A stretch of 56,602 nucleotides of DNA from Flavobacterium psychraerolatum. Its GTDB lineage: Bacteria > Bacteroidota > Bacteroidia > Flavobacteriales > Flavobacteriaceae. Below the pieces are notes generated by a model, which saw only the letters and a list, made by a program, of their open reading frames with translations, was not told the DNA's origin and made no database searches. The DNA lies in the NCBI RefSeq assembly GCF_025960985.1, contig NZ_JAOQMX010000033.1:1-56602 (forward strand). The letters run 5' to 3'. Positions 55,601 to 56,602 of this stretch are shown piece after piece. Each line of letters begins with the position of its first letter. The stretch's first letter is position 1. Made by a program: the position numbers and the translations under genes.

Positions 55601-56602
55601 GGTAATGATTTAAATGAATCGGTTACGGTAAATAGATTTCCAGTAGTTGCCAACGATGATAAATTAAATCAAACAGCTGGTCCCGTTACTGTTTCTATTT
55701 TAGCAGATAATGGTTATGGAGCAGATACAGATCCAGAAGATGGAGCAATTGTATCGTCAACTATTAACTTGATTACGCCGACTAATGCAGTTTCACCTGT
55801 TGTAGTAGGAGGTAATGTTGTAGGGTTCACAGTTCCAAATCAAGGAGTTTGGTCACTAGATGCGACAGGTGTATTAACCTTTACACCTTGTTCTGCAGTA
55901 GGACCTAATTGTGCAGCAATATTTACTGCTAATCCAACTCCTATAAAATACACAGCAAAAGATAGTAAAGGAGATATTTCAAATCAAGCAACTGTAACTA
56001 TTACGTATGAAAAAGTTCCACCAACTGCAGTTGATGATTTGAGCTTAGCAAATATACCAAACACGTCAGTTGTTGTAAATCCAATACCAGGAACAACAGG
56101 TCAAGATAACGATCCTGATGGAATTATAAATCCAGCAACTGTTAGCTTAGTGATTCCTTCAGGAGCAACATCAATTGTTGTTGATAGTAATGGAGACGTT
56201 ACAAGTTTAGATGTTCCAGGTGAAGGTAAATGGAGTGTTAATCCTACTACAGGAGTAATCACATTTACACCACTACCAACGTTCCACAAAGATCCAACCC
56301 CTATATTCTATAATGTAGAGGATAATGATGGGAATCAATCAAACAATGCCAAGGTTACCATTGATTACTTACCAATAGCAACCAAAGATGATAGTTTAGC
56401 CAATCCATCAGGCAGCCCAGTGGTTGTAAACGTATTAGCAAATGATGTAATAGGAGATACGGTAGATCCTACGACAGTTAGTATAGCAGGTGAAACATCA
56501 CCAGGTGTTAAAGTTGTAGTAGGCGAAGGTACATGGACAGTAAACCCAACTACAGGAGCAATTACATTTGCACCTTGTACAACGGTTTCTTTACCAAACT
56601 GC
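49652..56602 (+). CDS. Giant secreted adhesin-like protein with DUF11 and CshA-type repeats (3' end outside window)
   Basis: The frame is open for 2317 codons to the last base of the window; the stop is not reached. Residues 1-36 form a signal peptide ending STMANA before QFGVGG. Residues about 40-1850 are a long series of beta-rich, Gly/Thr/Asn-rich domains with scattered Cys pairs. A calcium-binding-like DNDNDNDGI lies near residue 911. A DUF11 domain starts at about 1871 (ADLVTTKTVDNKTPVEGG, VTNNGPNKATNVSL). Then come CshA-type fibril repeats from about 1995, 2122 and 2240, each near 120 residues, with blocks like VPGEGKWSVNPTTGVITFTP and PIFYNVEDNDGNQSN; the third is cut by the window end. 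CshA repeats form adhesive fibrils in streptococci. The protein is probably a cell-surface or secreted adhesin. Export past the outer membrane by the type IX system is inferred, since its C-terminal signal would lie beyond the window. Confidence 0.85.
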   Translation, partial: MKENYTKIAVSSLKLSQFKFILLTMFLLLFSTMANAQFGVGGANSDNGDLRLNYEAGKQNDVLALSSTGTTNTVTITSIKPAPQQLHSMKVKMQLPPGVLYTAGTVIITDNNNATTPITGTFVLQEADISDLNAPVFSIYNNGNETDLWAGGDFVTFSYERTANCDAVTFKENKNSFKDNATITYVKTKFAGVQTAVDVNPLIGNYQLLAASLSIQSIPSVDGIVGGNHTRTVTDVNGGNAGVAQVTHTVIVGSSITNHTLSYTTNGGTTAVTTVMTPNSSTTDASGVTTKTYIINLSDALYTGGATGAGGIGENGDGDFGAGESLVFTEDFSVADCDDVAITHKVEWTCQSSKIAQGGVLFGANAPQLVLAVEQNQNNITGLNHKKIRITNTGSGPAAFGKDILINVGLGVNGALATTTYGNNPHWGPTKYNVRSYSNFTLGDGTTQVAFTPDEWESDRNTFQGTNTFILPPDKYTSDIDGAGGLTDSDLDGFFDDLPAGASVVIEFDYVNDPRTNCGIGRFDYMQWEHMYVDVLTKDQCAIARPTVGKDLGYLNFIRDYTVPTITEQDTDIVELVPFEVAIRPYVYSIFQHNDHAMLNNNADSQFTVSITVPRGVDLITTPGFSQVDGSYTVGAVGAGTNVITYTTTNLANGYVIRDFADFFARFPLVMNCAELELGGVNNTINITYETNLTLFNATSGVALSRDIHCGNFEPIIEHSCNTPCAGPNIKSLDAYRVTAGWTNNNMTDKVDLTEKNTDGTPKYELDKYLAGDEMVVETTGEMNNLSSNNLHFIQDYITDGTTAGANDIKFVSGTIVITKKSGTATLELQLIAPTVTSSGNSHSLDFDMSSALSGTLVGGLIEDGDKFLVKFKYQFTTDTYTNYNYHILSGFRGRYYVRETLPAGANAGAVDNDNDNDGITNERISCFDWGDQVAYLRPFNVSYGVANSTFKYCETVWTNLLNDYVLSNSGHLHPGEYRPVTQIKSTEIVVPKGVTILDIRQYNNSGVNGAIAYYTLSGGALNISPALGTATDNKYTITPNRAGGYRDHDQTSNASYRMQILVKGSCELKDQVKGAPLPTITSTSIVQHLAYTEVPLASQLLTRIPSARLTYTKPAYIFQPINAIVIGYGPEAELDLRVVNNSAAGGNVDYNWIKMPATANAYVTSAIDIANPGTPLNIVKVGNDSYIEIGSINAGATKNVRVKATYDSCTDIPVNFSLGWNCDAYPADYSAVTDVCYDDSATITIQPAEGQIQQSITQQPVAPVALCSSFDIEVEYSSAQVGTIINPKSLFKLFNGTKAVTINKIESQYPATTGAWEDITANVTTSGSDTYVIPITHGALTPIFGGIPGTGAVGPSVNDRKVIVRYNLSTTCDYVSNSPISFTILGDKSCGKPSIGNGSRAVTAGIKVNGLEPTYDALSIISLPDFANPNGAHIDGCSAEELVTVNTTISAFSTDLLATTGDNDYGRVELPIGVTYAEGTFLNSGANEVTFVSSTPNQLIVKYPAGLKDQDKTEFTFEIIPRGGYCADDAEVTYLTYVENSDGIFCGTSLVPCGPSLIATGNTRESLDIKKAAVVISMNSAISTVAVSGETVTANFKLSNTSAINITPPSKVSAYYDSNTNGVYDSGVDVLLGSQSFNTPIPANTSINEQFSFTATPTQICNILLVLNVDENPCICLPASVAMGSPTVLAGIGGGNVSACELNTTKQIGGTPNADYTYSWAGATPATTAYLDNLTVANPNFTYAGANITVPTVISYTVTITRAGGCKSTDVVDVTVLPSADLPVISSSSLSVCTNEFLSIEFGNTLATNETYKLYKNAALTTPANLPTSRGQWKSTELYAAGPGTLYVTIENTVTGCVSPVLVVPYTIIACNADLVTTKTVDNKTPVEGGTVKFTLSVTNNGPNKATNVSLADKMPTGLTYVSDNGGSTYNSGTGIWSIGTMLVDAVVSLEITATVNAGTTGKTINNVTTAATGEQPDPTNDGNDLNESVTVNRFPVVANDDKLNQTAGPVTVSILADNGYGADTDPEDGAIVSSTINLITPTNAVSPVVVGGNVVGFTVPNQGVWSLDATGVLTFTPCSAVGPNCAAIFTANPTPIKYTAKDSKGDISNQATVTITYEKVPPTAVDDLSLANIPNTSVVVNPIPGTTGQDNDPDGIINPATVSLVIPSGATSIVVDSNGDVTSLDVPGEGKWSVNPTTGVITFTPLPTFHKDPTPIFYNVEDNDGNQSNNAKVTIDYLPIATKDDSLANPSGSPVVVNVLANDVIGDTVDPTTVSIAGETSPGVKVVVGEGTWTVNPTTGAITFAPCTTVSLPNC

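Noticed and set aside
54840..56602. Direct DNA repeats or CRISPR-like array at the window end
   Set aside because: The repeats are protein-level domain repeats of ~120 residues with diverged DNA; no short identical direct repeats with spacers occur.

Overview
The window looks like a chromosomal segment of a Flavobacterium-type member of the Bacteroidota. The evidence is a low G+C composition, many promoters of the TTG / TAnnTTTG type, several lineage-typical families (the type IX secretion plug protein, DUF5916, DUF6702, DUF983, CarboxypepD-reg-like proteins) and a large Sec-exported surface protein. The genus is an inference from these features, not a measurement.

Layout. Positions 1-6300 hold a small lipoprotein, Kdo transferase (waaA), a DegT-type sugar aminotransferase, a toxin-antitoxin pair whose toxin frame breaks in a run of seven A, fabD, a pirin and a frameshifted UPF0158 gene. 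Positions 6360-16510 hold a lipoprotein, a Crp-like regulator, a first DUF2383 stress-type gene with a small hydrophilic partner, a U32 hydroxylase-type protein, DUF983, an AraC regulator, a LemA/DUF2207 pair and a second DUF2383 gene. Positions 16780-22390 hold DoxX, VOC, TIMP-like, aspartate aminotransferase, fatty acid desaturase and rsmG. Positions 22580-31400 are all on the minus strand: pruA, apaG, the T9SS plug gene, an SNF2 helicase, a methyltransferase, a decayed GxxExxY gene and map. Positions 31443-36533 form a four-gene export operon (TetR, ABC, HlyD, TolC). Then follow gpmI, a DUF5916 outer-membrane protein, an L,D-transpeptidase, two identical tRNA-Gly(UCC) genes and pepE. Positions 43150-47557 are a plus-strand cluster of two CarboxypepD-reg-like proteins, a DUF6702 protein and an M1 metallopeptidase. 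It is followed by tatA, a PAP2 phosphatase and an O-methyltransferase.

The window ends inside a very large gene that begins at 49652 and stays open for at least 2317 codons. It encodes a signal peptide, long beta-rich domains, a DUF11 domain and at least three CshA-type fibril repeats. It is probably a giant secreted or surface adhesin and may be a T9SS client; its C-terminus, where a sorting domain would lie, is outside the window.

Four signals go beyond ordinary gene content. (1) Three copies of a structured intergenic RNA-like element, with a compensatory change in the closing stem. (2) An 11-base motif at exactly the same distance from a -7-like box in front of both DUF2383 paralogues. 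(3) A toxin gene interrupted at a canonical A AAA AAA slippery heptamer. (4) An export ABC protein whose Walker A is intact but whose signature, Walker B and H-loop are all altered. I saw no CRISPR array, insertion sequence, prophage or rRNA gene.
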